A stretch of 64,000 bases of DNA from Aspidiotus rigidus (taxonomy: Eukaryota; Arthropoda; Insecta; Hemiptera; Diaspididae). The stretch spans positions 8,952,501 through 9,016,500 of the forward strand of contig JAVHKY010000001.1 of assembly GCA_035079385.1 (NCBI GenBank), in the 5' to 3' direction. Each line of letters begins with the position of its first letter. The stretch's first letter is position 1. This document shows positions 1 through 11,061 of the stretch, piece after piece. The position numbers and the translations under genes were made by a program. The notes below the pieces were generated by a model. That model did no database searches. It worked only from the letters and a program-made list of their open reading frames with translations, and was not told the origin of the DNA.

Positions 1-560
1 TTTTCTTAGTGACACAGCTACCTATTATTATTATTAAGTATCCTTTTCTGGTCTTCACATTGCAGCGTGCTAAGCTGGTGATACATATAGAATTAAGTAC
101 AAAAAAATTAATATTAAGTCGATGTTTCGTTCTCATTCTCGAATCTCGATACCTTATTTAGTCGTTTTTTCAATGCCAACACGGTTACCGTGCTCATTTT
201 CATATAAAATATGTTTTCATGAGTGATAAGGCAATTATTGATGTTCATTATTATTATTAAGTATCCTTTTCTGGTCTTCATATTGCAGCGTGCTAAGCTG
301 GTGATACATATAGAATTAAGTACAAAAAAATTAATATTAAGTCGATGTTTCGTTCTCATCCTCGAATCTCGATACCTTCTTTAGTCGTTTTTTAAATGCC
401 AACACGGTTACCGTGCTCATTTTCATATAAAATATGTTTTCATGAGTGATAAGGCAATTATTGATATTCATTATTATTATTTATTATGCTTTTCTGGTCT
501 TCACAACACGTAAGTAGTTGGTGATACATAGAATTAAGTGCACAAAAATTAATATTTTTG
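1..560. repeat. 223-bp tandem repeat, about 2.5 copies
   Basis: The block beginning 'cttttctggtcttcac' recurs at about 43, 266 and 489, an exact 223-bp period. The unit carries 'gtgctaagctggtgatacata' and 'cacggttaccgtgctcat'. The third copy is more diverged and fades after about 560. No coding potential is conserved between copies. Confidence 0.85.
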
Positions 561-1023
561 TCAATAATATTATCATTATTTTCTCGTCCTTGAAAATTAT
601 TTTTAAAGACATCGCAGTCACCGTGTTAGTGAATTGTAATGTTTAATCATTCAATCTAAAATATATTTTTATGAGCAAGAAGACGTGGACATGATATTAT
701 TGAAGTTTTGAATCTTGTTGTTGTTGGCGGGAAAAAAATTAATGTACGGCCCGCAAGCAAAAAATCCGGCTATTTTAACGCTGAAAATACGGCCGACCTG
801 CGAGCATGAGTTGGCAACGCTGATCGGCGTCTTGGAGAACATTTTTAGTGTTTTATTCATTTAAAAGTTTATTTTATACTCCTACAAATTGCTCAATTCA
901 CGTGAGGACAAACGTACGTCCGTATTTTGCAGGTAATTTATTTGAATGGAGAATTTCATCATGATCAAAACGATATATAATACATAGGGTTTATGTTTGT
1001 ACCGAATTTAATGAGAATTTTTT
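561..1023. other. Non-coding stretch upstream of a pogo-family relic
   Basis: AT-rich sequence without a convincing ORF or repeat. It probably includes the 5' end of the transposon that carries the next gene, but I could not find a terminal inverted repeat matching the 3' side. Confidence 0.4.
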
Positions 1024-1027
1024 TTCG

Positions 1028-3176
1028 GTGGGCCGGTATCAACGAACACCCGGTGCGCGTCGATATAATGATTTTACCGAGGAAACTGTGGCAAAAGCCC
1101 TAGAAATGATTCGAAAGAAAGAGATTAAAGTTGTGGTGGCGGCAAGGGTCTACAAGATTCCAGGAAGAACGTTGTATAATAAATTGCAGAACAAGACTTC
1201 GAATAAATTTGGTCGTCCTACAGTGTTTTCGGCTAAAGAAGAAGCCGCATTTGAGCAACATTTACTGTTGTTAGCGGAATATAATATGCCGATAGCGAAT
1301 GATGATTTAAAAATCATTGTGAGGAATTATCTTGAAAAAATTCGTCGTCGTGTTCATTGTTTCCGAGACAATATTCCAGGTCGTGATTGGGTCAGAAACT
1401 TCTTGCGTCGACATCCAACCCTGAGCAATCGTTTCGCCGAAAACGTTAAACTCGCACGCGCAACCGTTTTAGAATCAATGTTGAGAGCGTATGTGCAGAA
1501 TCTTGAAAAAACGATTAAGGATGTTCCTATTGAAAACATCTACAATTTTGACGAAACTAATTTAACCGATAATCCTGTGAAAAAAAAGGTAAACCTACTT
1601 ACATATATGGTGCCGTATTAAGTTATTTGTTTACAATTTTTATTAGGTACCTAGGTACCGGTAGTGCCAATTTTTTCCTTGTTTTTTTTTCTTGGTGTTC
1701 CTGCGAACGCTTTTTCCTAATCATCTAACTAGTTACCTATAATTATGCTTCTCTGCTTTTTGCACTATTTATAGGTTATTGTTAAGCGAGGGTGTAAATA
1801 CCCTGAACTCATTCTGAATGAGAGCAAAACATCGACTAGTCTTATGACGTGTGGTACTGCCTGTGGCGAATTGTTGCCACTCTACGTTGTCTATAAATCT
1901 GGAAGAGTATGGGATATTTGGACTGAGAATGGCCCTCCAGGAACAAAGTATGATTGTTCCAAAAGTGGATGGTTCGACAATTGTACTTTTAGGAACTGGT
2001 TCTTTCGTATATTACTGCCACACGCTAAAAAGAAGTCTGGTATCAAAGTTGTCTTTTGCGATAACTTGTCAAGTCATCTTGACCCCGAAGTTATTTCAGT
2101 CTGTAAGGAGCACCAGATAAAATTTGTTTTCTTACCAGCAAACAGTACACATTTAACCCAGCCACTGGATGTTGCGTTTTTCCGAAGTATGAAAAGTCTG
2201 TGGCGAAAATTGTTAAGAGCATGGAAATGGGACTAAATATGGTCAGCGATGTGCAACATTACCAAAGTGTGAATTTCCTCGCCTTCTCAAAAAGCTATGG
2301 GATTGTTTGTTAGTCAACGCAGAGAATAACTTGAAAAGCGGCTTTCGAAAATGTAGCATTTTTCCTATTGATATTCAGGTGCTGTTGGATCGTCTACCAC
2401 AAAAAGATAAAGTTGACCTAACATTAGTAGGACAGAGTTTCTCAGAATTTGTCGAAAATCGAAGGCAAGAGACTGTGGAATCGGTTGCTCCGAGGAAGAA
2501 GAAAGCTACGAACATTGTTGCAGGTTGGTACACCTTTAATTAGGTACCGATATTATCATTTTTCAAACTCGTAACTTTTTTTGAAATATTTTTCTCATAG
2601 GATGTAATGTATGGTCGGAAGATGAAGCGTCAGAAAACGAGAATTCTGGTGATGAAGAAGCTGTTGATAACAGCGGCAACTCTGGTGAATCTTCATCGGA
2701 TGATAGTGATGAAGCTTTATCGGACGATAGTGATGAAGATGATGAAGATAATCTGGCAGATGCACAAGAAGAGTCTGAAGAATTGGAAGACGAAAATCAA
2801 TTGGATCATGCGGAGGTACAGTACAGAATTTTCGAATTAGATATTCATTTTCACTTCTACTCCTACCTACTTACCTACCTCTTTCAACCTTTTTTTTTTC
2901 ATTCGCTTTCAGATAATAGCTGGAGATTTTGTACTTCTCAATTTCCTTTCGAATCGCACTAAAGAACACGTTGAATATGTTGGAAGAATTGAGGAGAAAG
3001 TGAATGATGACGAATTTTTAGTCAGCTACTTGAAACAGCATAATAATCGTCGTCATGAGTTCGTTTTTCCAAATGTCGTTATGGAAGGAACTGTCAAAAA
3101 TAAGAGCATAATTTCCGTTTTGCCAGCTCCTACAATTCGCAGAGGACATTATATTTTCCCATATGATGTATTGTAA
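1028..3176 (+). pseudogene. Jerky/pogo-like DDE transposase, nearly complete, two lesions
   Basis: Four coding blocks fit GT..AG introns in phase: about 1028-1588, 1775-2523, 2601-2815 and 2913-3176. Order: N-terminal HTH (RRYNDF...VAARVYKIPGRTLYNKL), CENP-B-type HTH (RDWVRNFLRRHP), DDE core with NFDETN, CDNLSSH and HLTQPLDVAFF, an acidic Ser/Asp/Glu linker (2601-2815), then a C-terminal module (GDFVLLNF..YVGRIEEK..RRGHYIFPYD). It aligns throughout with the copy at 30471-32521. Lesions: the expected start ATG reads GTG at 1028, and a one-base frameshift lies near 2231 (AWKWD then stop; frame resumes KYGQRCATLP). Such proteins bind transposon ends and catalyse cut-and-paste movement with TA target duplication. 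The rest is open, so decay is recent. Confidence 0.85.
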
Positions 3177-3378
3177 GCTCACTACTGCATGTGTTTTTGT
3201 TTCTAGGCTGTTTCTGGCATTTTATAATATGGTAATTTTTGCCGTTCTAAAATGTCAGCACTGCACTGGCTCAGATTGTTATCAGGTCAGTGGGTAGCGG
3301 ACTTTTACGTTATCAAAGCGCGGTAGTTGGGTGTTTGAGTTCTCAGAAGGCGTAAGAACTACTGCGAGAGTATTTGAA

Positions 3379-3859
3379 ATGAAATGCCGGAACAATGTTC
3401 ATTCATTTTGCAATATTTGCGGGCTGTACATGTTCAAAGGAGAGTCTCAAAATATTACGCATGTAGCCAGAGCAGCCTACTCAGAATATTATGGTTGTGT
3501 TCCCCAAAACAAAACAGAATTAGAATACTGGATACCAAGTCAATTTTGCGAAACTTGTTACATCAATTTACTCCAATGGAAAGCCAGTAAGAGGAAGTCG
3601 ATGACAGTTGCGGTCCCGGCAATATGGAAAAAACCTCATCATGAATTGAATGATTGTTATTTTTGCAAAATCAATGTTGCTGATTATACCAAGAAGAATA
3701 GAAGCGGGATCGTGTATCCAGACGTAGATTCAGTTACAGAGGCGCTTACGTATGAATCATTTGTTGATGCTGGTTTGGGAGCACCGGCTATCCCAACTCC
3801 CCTATCAACTTCTTCAGTTACACAAATGGAGACCTGTAATATCAATAAGACTCCAACAG
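3379..3859 (+). CDS. Zinc-binding N-terminal exon of an uncharacterised repeat-associated protein
   Basis: Open from ATG 3379 to a good splice donor (acag|gtaaat) at 3860, about 160 residues. Visible: CNICG, FCETCY, then AVPAIWKKPHHELNDCYFC, a paired-cysteine arrangement ending in a Pro-rich stretch (YPDVDSVTEAL...APAIPTPL). This resembles a multicopy arthropod/Hydra family with a 'W-x-x-P-x-x-H...DCYFC...YP' pattern. Function is unknown; a zinc-stabilised N-terminal domain is the most that can be said. No downstream exon was identified, so the gene is partial here. Reading continues past the donor to a stop at 3930, which would replace splicing if the donor is unused. Confidence 0.5.
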
Positions 3860-4324
3860 GTAAATCAATGCTTCTTATACGTATCTGTTTTGAAGATAAA
3901 TTCTTGAGTGATCTCAAATTTAGCAGATAGTTTTGCGTTACTAATAATTTAACGTATATATGTAAGAATGATAGCCTCATTCTCAACTGCCTAGTGCTTA
4001 TCAACCGATTGCGTCATGTCAGAGCGTGTAGGGTAGGTACTAGGTGGTTTGGTCTTTTCTTTTCGCGCAGTCTGTTCAATTCATTCTCCAGATTGTACAC
4101 GTTCTCATTCTATTTGTATTATCACGCCCGTAAAGCGATTTAATCATCAATTTCATCGGTAATAAAATGCAGTTAACGGTCGCTGTGTAAATTTCTTTGT
4201 TCGTGTTCCACGAACTTACAAATTAACAATTTCATTTATCTCACGGGTGTGATATTCTCCGTTCGAAATTCTTTCTAAATTCAGTTTGTCGTGTAGTGAC
4301 AGTTCAGACTTCAGTGAATTCGCG
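3860..4324. other. Non-coding gap between zinc-binding exon and gag-like ORF
   Basis: AT-rich with no ORF of note. It may hold the LTR or leader of the retroelement that supplies the gag-like ORF; no paired copy of this sequence is visible in the window. Confidence 0.3.
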
Positions 4325-5078
4325 ATGTCAACCAATTTTATCTTCAGATTCGTAGTCGAAACCTCTACGCGAGACTCTAAAAGCAGTGTTATAAATCTAA
4401 AAAAAGTGTGGGAAGAGCATTCAGATGTCGAGTTCCACTTTCCGAAAGATGCCCAGCACATCAGTAACCACGATACCCTGGCGAAGACTCCAAGTGTAAA
4501 ATCGATACTCGACACGTTGAAGAAACGCGGAATGATGAGAAATATTAAGGTCCAACTTAACAAGGAATTGGAGGCGATATACCGGGATGAGTTTGGAAAC
4601 ATCGTCTTCAAGGATTTTATCATGGAGGAAACGTTAATCCAATCGAAATCTGCAGGAACAGACAAGGTCAAAGAATCCGTCACCATCACTCCTACAGAAA
4701 AGTCGCTGCAATCTATAACAAAGGATATGGTCATTGTGAAGTACTCGAGCCGATCTCAAAACGCCAACGTATGGATGAAAACTTTCAATCGTGAATGCGA
4801 CAGACTACATATTGCTGAGGACAAACGCCCTGAAGCTCTCCGACTCTTTCTCGAGAAAATCTCGCTTGATTGGTTTAACACGCAATGGATTACCCACAGC
4901 GATGAAAACTGGATAATTTGGTCAACCAACTTTCTGGAGGCTTTTGGCGACAAGGGTTGGAATGAAGTGCCTCGACAAGATTCGTGCTGACGAGGCAAAG
5001 AAGAAGGCTGATGATCGTGATGGAGACAATGAAGAGAACCGTGTTGGAGACAATGAAGACAACCGCACACATGAATAA
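4325..5078 (+). pseudogene. Retrotransposon gag-like ORF with a frameshift near the 3' end
   Basis: ATG at 4325 (MSTNFIFRF) opens about 221 residues to a stop at 4990. The core VWMKTFNRECDRL...RPEALRLFLE...WF...W..W...F...F matches the retrotransposon gag capsid pattern seen in insect LTR elements. After DKGW the frame breaks; an overlapping frame from 4962 gives a charged tail (KCLDKIRADEAKKKADDRD...) to TAA at 5076, which is probably the original C-terminus. No zinc knuckle, protease or pol follows, so this is a gag-only remnant or a domesticated gag gene. Five prime LTR not found. Confidence 0.6.
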
Positions 5079-5473
5079 TCATCACTTTTTTTATTTTTTC
5101 AATTTTTTGTTCCTTATTCTACCGCTATACTGTGTACCATAATAATTATAAATGAACTTTTTATTGATTTCTTGTTTTTTCTCAATGAATTTATTATGCC
5201 TAATTATGAAACTATTACATGTCGATTTGTAGCTGCAAAACCGAAGTGGTTCTAGTGCGCGAAAAAAACGTGCAGTATAGTGGCGAATAAGTTACTAATT
5301 TTCGCCATCACCGCGATTCTCCTGTACTTTTTGAACGCGAGAACGCGCCGATATAACAACATTCAATCGCTCTGCTTGAATTTTACGCGCATGCATCGCA
5401 AAGTCTGCGCGGTGTTTTATAGCGTTGCTATCGCTCAATGAACGATTCTAAGCCACGTTTACGCGTCGATATC
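5079..5473. other. Non-coding flank left of the BRCT-carrying pogo element
   Basis: Mixed sequence with several CGCG-containing stretches (5330-5460) but no ORF. It is the left target flank of the next transposon. Confidence 0.4.
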
Positions 5474-5500
5474 GGGTAATTACGCCATTTGTCGCCACTT
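5474..5500 (+). repeat. Left terminal inverted repeat of BRCT-pogo element
   Basis: GGGTAATTACGCCATTTGTC followed by GCCACTT. Inverted partner at 10299-10325 differs at one base (GTCA versus GTCG). Confidence 0.75.
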
Positions 5501-5877
5501 TAAGGAATTTTTCAACTTTGAAAGCGCCAAAAATAGGTGCTATAATGAAGAATTCTGACTTTTTTTTTTTAATAGACAGATGTGAGTGTCCTTGAAATAG
5601 GAATATTGTTGAAAATACATTTCATGTAATAATTATTTATTTATTTTGAGAAATACGAGAAAAACCCTAAATGTGCCTAATGTTGCCACTTTAGTCCTAA
5701 CTCCGCCAACCGAATGTGCCATTTGTCGCCATTCGTCGCAACGTTATCATTTCTCAAGTTACAAGGCATATTCTGTGTGATCTTGCGCGTGTAGATTTAG
5801 ATGGAGTTGGCCTAAGTAGAATTTTAAACCGGTAATTTTGAGCTCAAAGTAACCCTACCTACGTACCAATTCATATT

Positions 5878-6504
5878 ATGGCTGTATTTGAAAGGTGTAA
5901 GATTTTCATCGTACCGAGAGGCATCCTGCCGGCGAGGTTGAAGTTGATGAAGCAGTGCTTAGCGAAAAACGGAGGAATATTGGTGGACGACATAAGTTGC
6001 CAACCGACCCATGTTATAGTCGATAGCATCTACCTGTTCGAAAAGAAATTACACCTGCAGGACGTGTTGCTGATGCTCAATATTCATAATTGTGAAAATG
6101 TTAGGCCTAAGTACCACATTGTCGTATATAGATGGATCCATGAATGTCTGAAACAGTCAAAGTTAGTGGACGTGGAACCATTCGAATTCCCTATCAAGAA
6201 TGAAGCTGAAGTTGGTATGTTACTAAGTTGTCAATAATCATTAGCCTTCTCCGATGAGTGCATTGCACGAGTAGCTACAATAAATATTTTTTTAGTTCCA
6301 TCGCAGAATCTTCCAACTGCTGAAGAAGCAGTCAAGTACAACCTCGTAGACGTTATATTTCAAGTCATGACACATTGTGCGAGTACCACTTCCAAGGAAA
6401 AGACTGTCCGTCTGTGGGACAAGAAGGATGACGCCTGGTTAGGGCGTATGTCGATGCTTTGTAAAGGATTCTTCCAGACAGGAAAAGTCCCGCAGTACGA
6501 CTGA
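5878..6504 (+). CDS. BRCT-domain protein encoded inside a pogo transposon
   Basis: Two exons, 5878-6214 and 6296-6504, join in phase across a GT..AG intron to give 181 residues. Residues about 5-105 read as a BRCT domain: FIVPRGILPARLKLMKQCLA (strand 1 and helix 1), NGG, THVIVD, then YRWIHECLKQSKLVDVEPF (Trp of helix 3). The closing 'L-x-x-x-x-L-V-D-V..F' resembles the N-terminal BRCT of X-family DNA polymerases (lambda/mu/TdT). Exon 2 (VPSQNLPTAEE...LWDKKDDAW...VPQYD) shows no polymerase motif; it is too short for one. BRCT modules bind phosphopeptides or DNA-repair partners such as Ku/XRCC4-Lig4, so a role in handling excision breaks is plausible but inferred. ATG chosen as first in frame. 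Convergent with the transposase gene. Confidence 0.75.
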
Positions 6505-6785
6505 AGCCATCATTTATCATATGTATTTGTACTACATTACGTGTTCATTTGCGATTCTGTGTAAAATAAAATAATTGTGATTGCGTGAGACGTTCTTGAG
6601 AGTATAATTCTTGAGTGCAACAAGCTAAGAACGTCGCATCAGGTTGAAGAATGAGCTTATGTAAATGAATACGAGAACATGAAATTTTCGATAATATTGT
6701 GAACAAATATCACGAAATCAAATTCAATGTAGAAAAAACTTGGACTTGAGAATGGGAAAGGAGATAATATTTATTAAGAACCCTG
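6505..6785. other. Intergenic spacer between convergent transposon genes
   Basis: No ORF. Holds an AATAAAATAA-type polyadenylation signal for the plus-strand gene (about 6566-6577), with room for the minus-strand 3' UTR. Confidence 0.5.
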
Positions 6786-9700
6786 CTACGTGTGCGAATA
6801 GTACGCAGGCAATGTGTTAAATTCGCGGCAATACTCGCATACATTTCTACCATCAGCATCCTTCGTCACTTTCGAGTTACTCATGTACTCTGATAGTTCA
6901 CATACTGAACAAGGAACATCTTGTAACGCCTGCAAATGAATATAACATTTTGTTCACCATAGGTACATTCGTACATACGTTGGTACAAAAATTGAAACTT
7001 ACAGCAGGAAGTAGCTTTCCAACAACTTTCTTTTTCTTCTCCAATTTCATTTGTTCCGCGACTGCCTGTTTCTGCTTCCTCTCTTCTTGCCGTTTTGATT
7101 TTTCTTCGTCTTTTCTTCTCTTTGCTTCTTCTCGCTCTTTCTTCAGCGCCAATTTCCGAGCTGCTTCTTCTTCTTTCTCTTCTTTTCTGTGTATGGCCGC
7201 TAATTCTCTGACTCTTTTCTTCTCCTCGATCTCTTCAATTTTCTTCTGCTTTTCCAGCTGTACTGCTTCCTGAGAAGTGACAAATATTGTGAAAGTTGGG
7301 TATAACTATCGAGCACAGATACCCACATACAAATTTACGATAATTTACTTTAGCATCTATCCAACTTATATCAGTGACCACTGGAATGAATGGCGTTTTC
7401 TTTCGTTTTCGATTCATCGTTTTAGCCTTCTTCTCTTTCACTCCGTACATCTCTTCTAGTCTCCTGGCCACACTGTTACCCTCAGCACACTGAGACCATT
7501 CAGAAACCGTCGAACATGTTCGAACTTCGCTATTCGAACATGTTGGAACTTCGGTATTTGAATATGTTGGAACTTCGGTATTGGAAGATGTTGGAACTTC
7601 ATTCGGTGAAGAAGAAACTGTAACTGCAAAACAATTTTCCACATTGTCCGATTGAATACTTACGTTCAACTTTGCATTGCATAATTCTTTTCAATGTTCT
7701 TACCTTCCTCACGTAGGACAGCTACACCTTCAGACGTACAAAGACTGTCAAAAAGAATCTGGTCTTCGGAACGAACTGCAGTACCGGTACCTACAACACA
7801 TCAATACTTTTATTAGAGTTGTCATGTGCCCCTGGAAACCAGATTGGACTATACGTCAATACGTACAAAAATTTTCGAAAGAAATTGGAGCGTCCGAGTC
7901 TAACAAACATACAGCGCCCTTGTCAGTCACTTGAACATAGAATGAACCGTTCAGTTCCTCAACGTTTTGAGGACAAGAAACCGTTAACTGATCGTTCACG
8001 CACGGCACGCACGGACTATTAGTTCCAGTTTGTATGGAGCACTGCTCATTACTACTCGACTCTGCTGACTTCTTGTATGCCACCCAGATGTCGTACAAAC
8101 CCCCGTAATACTCGATGCCATTCCATACTCTATTGTGGTCTGCAGTATACTGATTGACGAAAGAAGCGAGAACACTTCGTGGTATTTTTTGCTCAAGCTT
8201 TTCCAAATCATAAAACTGTAAACAGTAAAGACTCTTCATAAGTACGTGTACAATTATTATTATTATTATTATTATTCATTTTACACTCACGTAATGAATA
8301 ATAATAATCACAAACCTGTGTTTGTGGTATTACCTTCTCTGATGCAGTATCATCGATACAACTTTTCTTCTTCACAAGTTTTTTGTACGGAAATTTGTCG
8401 ACGTCAAAAGGTACTAAACTACAAGCGCGAAAGCCGTTTATAAGATCGTCGACGAAATTTTCGTTCTTGAGTAGTTCATCCATCACCATCGGAATATGAT
8501 GGATCTGTACGTCAACTTCGAACTTTTGCTGGCGCTTCCATTCTTTCAAAATCGATTTCCAACCGCACTTTAGGGGAAAAAAAAAAGAGACGTCGAGTGG
8601 TTGTAGTACCGATGTCGTGTTTGGTGGCAAGAGAACGAGTATGATGCCTACATCACGACAATATTTCGATAAGCTTAGAGTTAAATGTGAGACGTGCCCA
8701 TCCATAATAAGAATTATTGGTAATTGAACATTCTTCTCGACCAGCCAAGGATAAAATGAATGCTTCACGTAATCGAAAAATGCCTCGCCGGTCATCCAAC
8801 CTTTCGCAGTTTTACAGTAATGCCATCCTTTCGGCTTGGTCGCTTTCACTCTCGATGGCGTCCGTTCAAAAGGAAATACAGCGCACGGTGGCGCGAGTTC
8901 CCCACTTGCATTTCCAGTGATCAGTACTGTCAGATTTTCTTTGCTGCGTGTGCCGACATTGAACACGGGTTTCCCTTTTTCTGCCAGCACCAGCCCTCCA
9001 GCGGGGCACACGTACACTGCTGTCTCATCTGTATTAAACACACGTTCCGGATAGTCGAAAATGGTAAGATCAGAACCCAGCAGTTGTTGAACATGTCCAA
9101 ACCAGAGACAAATATACCCTTCGTCGACGTTTGCTCGGCATCGTGACAAGTACTCCGATCGTTTCAGGGAAATTGTGCAGTGCCTTTTCATAAACAATTG
9201 GTACCACTTCTCTCCGGGAATATCTGTAATGAGTACGTACCTAGTTTACTCGATTTATAACGTAAGTGTACCTACCTACTGCATGAAAAATATTGATACT
9301 ACAGTAGATACAACTTTCAGACACTCACCATTGGTAAACGGATTTGGAATACGCCTCTCCTTAACGATCATGCTGATCGATGAAATCAGATCTATCTTCC
9401 TAATCGGCGCACCTCGAGCCGCGATATCAATCACCCACTCGACAATCTCCGACTCGATATTTCCTAAGCAAGGTGCGCGACCAACAGTGCCATAGGAGTC
9501 TACGTCTGTTTTCCCACACAGTCGATCTCGAAGAGGCGTTCTTGGTACATTGAATAGTTTGCAGGCAGTTTGAACCTAGTGATAGAATGTAATAACAATG
9601 TATAAAACAATCGAATTTCCGTGAGTGATGTCAGTGATGAAGTAATTCCGTTTTATACAACTTTACCTTCATATTTTCGTGTCGCACAGCTTGAACAGCA

Positions 9701-9822
9701 TTCCTCATCTTAGAAGGAGAGTACTGGAAAAAAATTCTTTTTGGCTTTATCACTCGACCTGCCGGTGTCTTCTTCTTCTTCACGGAACGCCCTAAGGGTA
9801 CTACGCTACCCCGTCGAGCCAT
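6786..9822 (-). CDS. Pogo/Tigger-type transposase, eight exons, apparently intact (810 aa)
   Basis: Exons on minus: 9822-9667, 9575-9329, 9223-8316, 8215-7867, 7790-7704, 7623-7349, 7269-7003, 6929-6786. All join in phase with GT..AG introns and no internal stop (811 codons). Order: basic N-terminus and psq-type HTH (YSPSKMRNAVQAVRHENMKV..ACKLFNVPRTPLRDRL), CENP-B-like HTH (EKWYQLFMKRH), DDE core with FNTDETAVY, LIMDGHVSHL and VLQPLDVSFFFPLK, then GFRACSLVPFD. The tail has a repeated 'EVPT-S/C-SN' stretch, a long basic-acidic coiled coil (about 89 codons, exon 7) and a terminal paired-cysteine motif (CSVCEL...CEYC). Catalyses cut-and-paste at TA. Start ATG 9822 gives MARRGSVVPLG. Exon 4 end is the least certain boundary. 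Confidence 0.88.
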
Positions 9823-10298
9823 GATACCTGAAAACTACCCCTTTTACAAGTTAACATCTGCGAAAACCAGTTTTGGCGACAATGGGAACCGTCGCTTTTT
9901 TCAGGTACCCAAATGGCGCCACTTCTAAAATACGTTATTAAATTGATGATTGTTCATCAATTTTCGACTTCAATACATCAAAACGAATGTGAAATGTTCA
10001 ATCTATCAGAAAATATCCTACTTACCTTCGAAAACCAACGTATCTTGGACACAGAACCTTAAATGAGAAATCACTTCACATTGAGCCAGCTACTAAGAAA
10101 CTGATGATAACACGAAACATCACGAAGTGCCGTTTCAATTCCTCGTTTTTTGAGAAATAAAGTATTGAAATATATTTATACAAGACGTCATCCGGACCCA
10201 AATCGATGCCTGAACATCGTGGAAAAATTATTTTTCACTAATACGTCCTCTCAGTAAAGATATTAACAGTTTAATCTCAAAAGTGGCGACAAATAGCG
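9823..10298. other. Right subterminal region of BRCT-pogo element
   Basis: No ORF. Contains inverted copies of the terminal word (TGGCGACAA near 9874, GTGGCGACAAATAGCG near 10282) and the likely transposase promoter upstream of 9822. Confidence 0.5.
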
Positions 10299-10325
10299 AA
10301 GTGGTGACAAATGGCGTAATTACCC
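10299..10325 (-). repeat. Right terminal inverted repeat of BRCT-pogo element
   Basis: Reverse complement reads GGGTAATTACGCCATTTGTC then ACCACTT. Pairs with 5474-5500. Confidence 0.75.
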
Positions 10326-10430
10326 TCCCGCTACATAAACGATTGCGATAAACGCGAGAAAAGTGTAGCAAAACATGCAGATTTTTCGCCTCGCGAAAAA
10401 GTAGCGATTCCGCTAAGATATTCGCTCTCA

Positions 10431-10724
10431 AAATGTCAATTGGCTGGTGTAAAGGGTAAAAATTTGACAGCGGAAATATTTGGTGGTAAAAAGGATATCA
10501 GGCTGTACTTTAATGACCATTTAATTGACAGCAAAACCCAGCTCTTTAAACAAACTAGAGAGCGTAGAGGAGATAAATACGGATACAAATTTGTCTGGAC
10601 GAGAAATGGCAAAATAATGATACGGAAGAATGAAGGAGATAGAGTTGAATTTATAAATATCGAAGAAGACCTTACTGCTATCAAGAATCGATATGAAAGT
10701 CAGTTTCGGCACAACGAAACATAA
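10431..10724 (+). pseudogene. C-terminal piece of a retroelement ORF1-type protein (FP/Baculo_FP-like)
   Basis: About 95 residues open to TAA at 10722. The pattern LTAEIFGGKKD...IRLYFNDHLI..KTQLFKQTRE...YGYKFVWTRNGKIMIRKNEG..EFINIEEDL matches the C-terminal domain found in FP25K-like proteins and in ORF1 of many insect non-LTR elements ('I-Y-x-N-x-x-L...FVW...G-x-I-x-V-R'). There is no ATG before the conserved part, so the N-terminus is missing. It starts about 100 bp outside the right end of the pogo element. Confidence 0.55.
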
Positions 10725-11061
10725 TCGTCTAATATAATATACTTTACTAATCGTCGTCAGTATGCATCACTTAACGCATTACTTAACGCATCACTTAATT
10801 TTTCCAAATTTTCAATTTAATTTATTTTCTAAATGTTATTTGTTTGCTTAAACTTTTGTTTTTTTGTTATTATCTAAGTACATGAAATACTTGATTCTAT
10901 TCATTACATATTGTCATTAGTGAGCGTGACTGATAAAGTATTTCACCAAGAGAGCACATCGTGCATGAAACATATTCACTTGCACTTTTTTCAGTCATCT
11001 TATTTTTTCATAGCTCTCGGGTTTCGAACTTTTTCTGAATTCTTTCCCTTCATGTGCGCAG
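10725..11061. other. Non-coding, possible upstream intron of DUF4806 gene
   Basis: AT-rich. An ORF is open from 10911 but the first 50 codons look non-coding and end at a splice acceptor (gtgcgcag) at 11061. Confidence 0.35.

Larger units (their letters stand above)
5474..10325. mobile_element. Pogo-type DNA transposon with two intact genes (transposase and BRCT protein)
   Basis: Bounded by inverted copies of a 27-bp sequence beginning GGGTAATTACGCCATTTGTC (26/27 identical). A TA dinucleotide lies inside each end, so the exact cut may be 5474/10325 or 5479/10320. Both genes lie inside and converge: BRCT gene 5878-6504 on plus, transposase 9822-6786 on minus. Further copies of the subterminal word 'TTGTCGCCA' lie at about 5487, 5715 and, inverted, 9874 and 10282, as expected for transposase binding sites. 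Both reading frames are undamaged, which implies recent or current activity. Confidence 0.8.

Noticed and set aside
669..860. Minus-strand 63-codon ORF
   Set aside because: No motif, no neighbouring exon and no codon bias; judged chance.
2607..2840. Plus ORF rich in Met/Lys (MKRQKTRILVMKK...)
   Set aside because: It is the wrong frame of the acidic linker; the acidic frame is the one that fits the upstream and downstream splice phases.
6950..7273. Plus ORF very rich in Phe/Ser
   Set aside because: Shadow of the charged coiled-coil exon of the minus-strand transposase.
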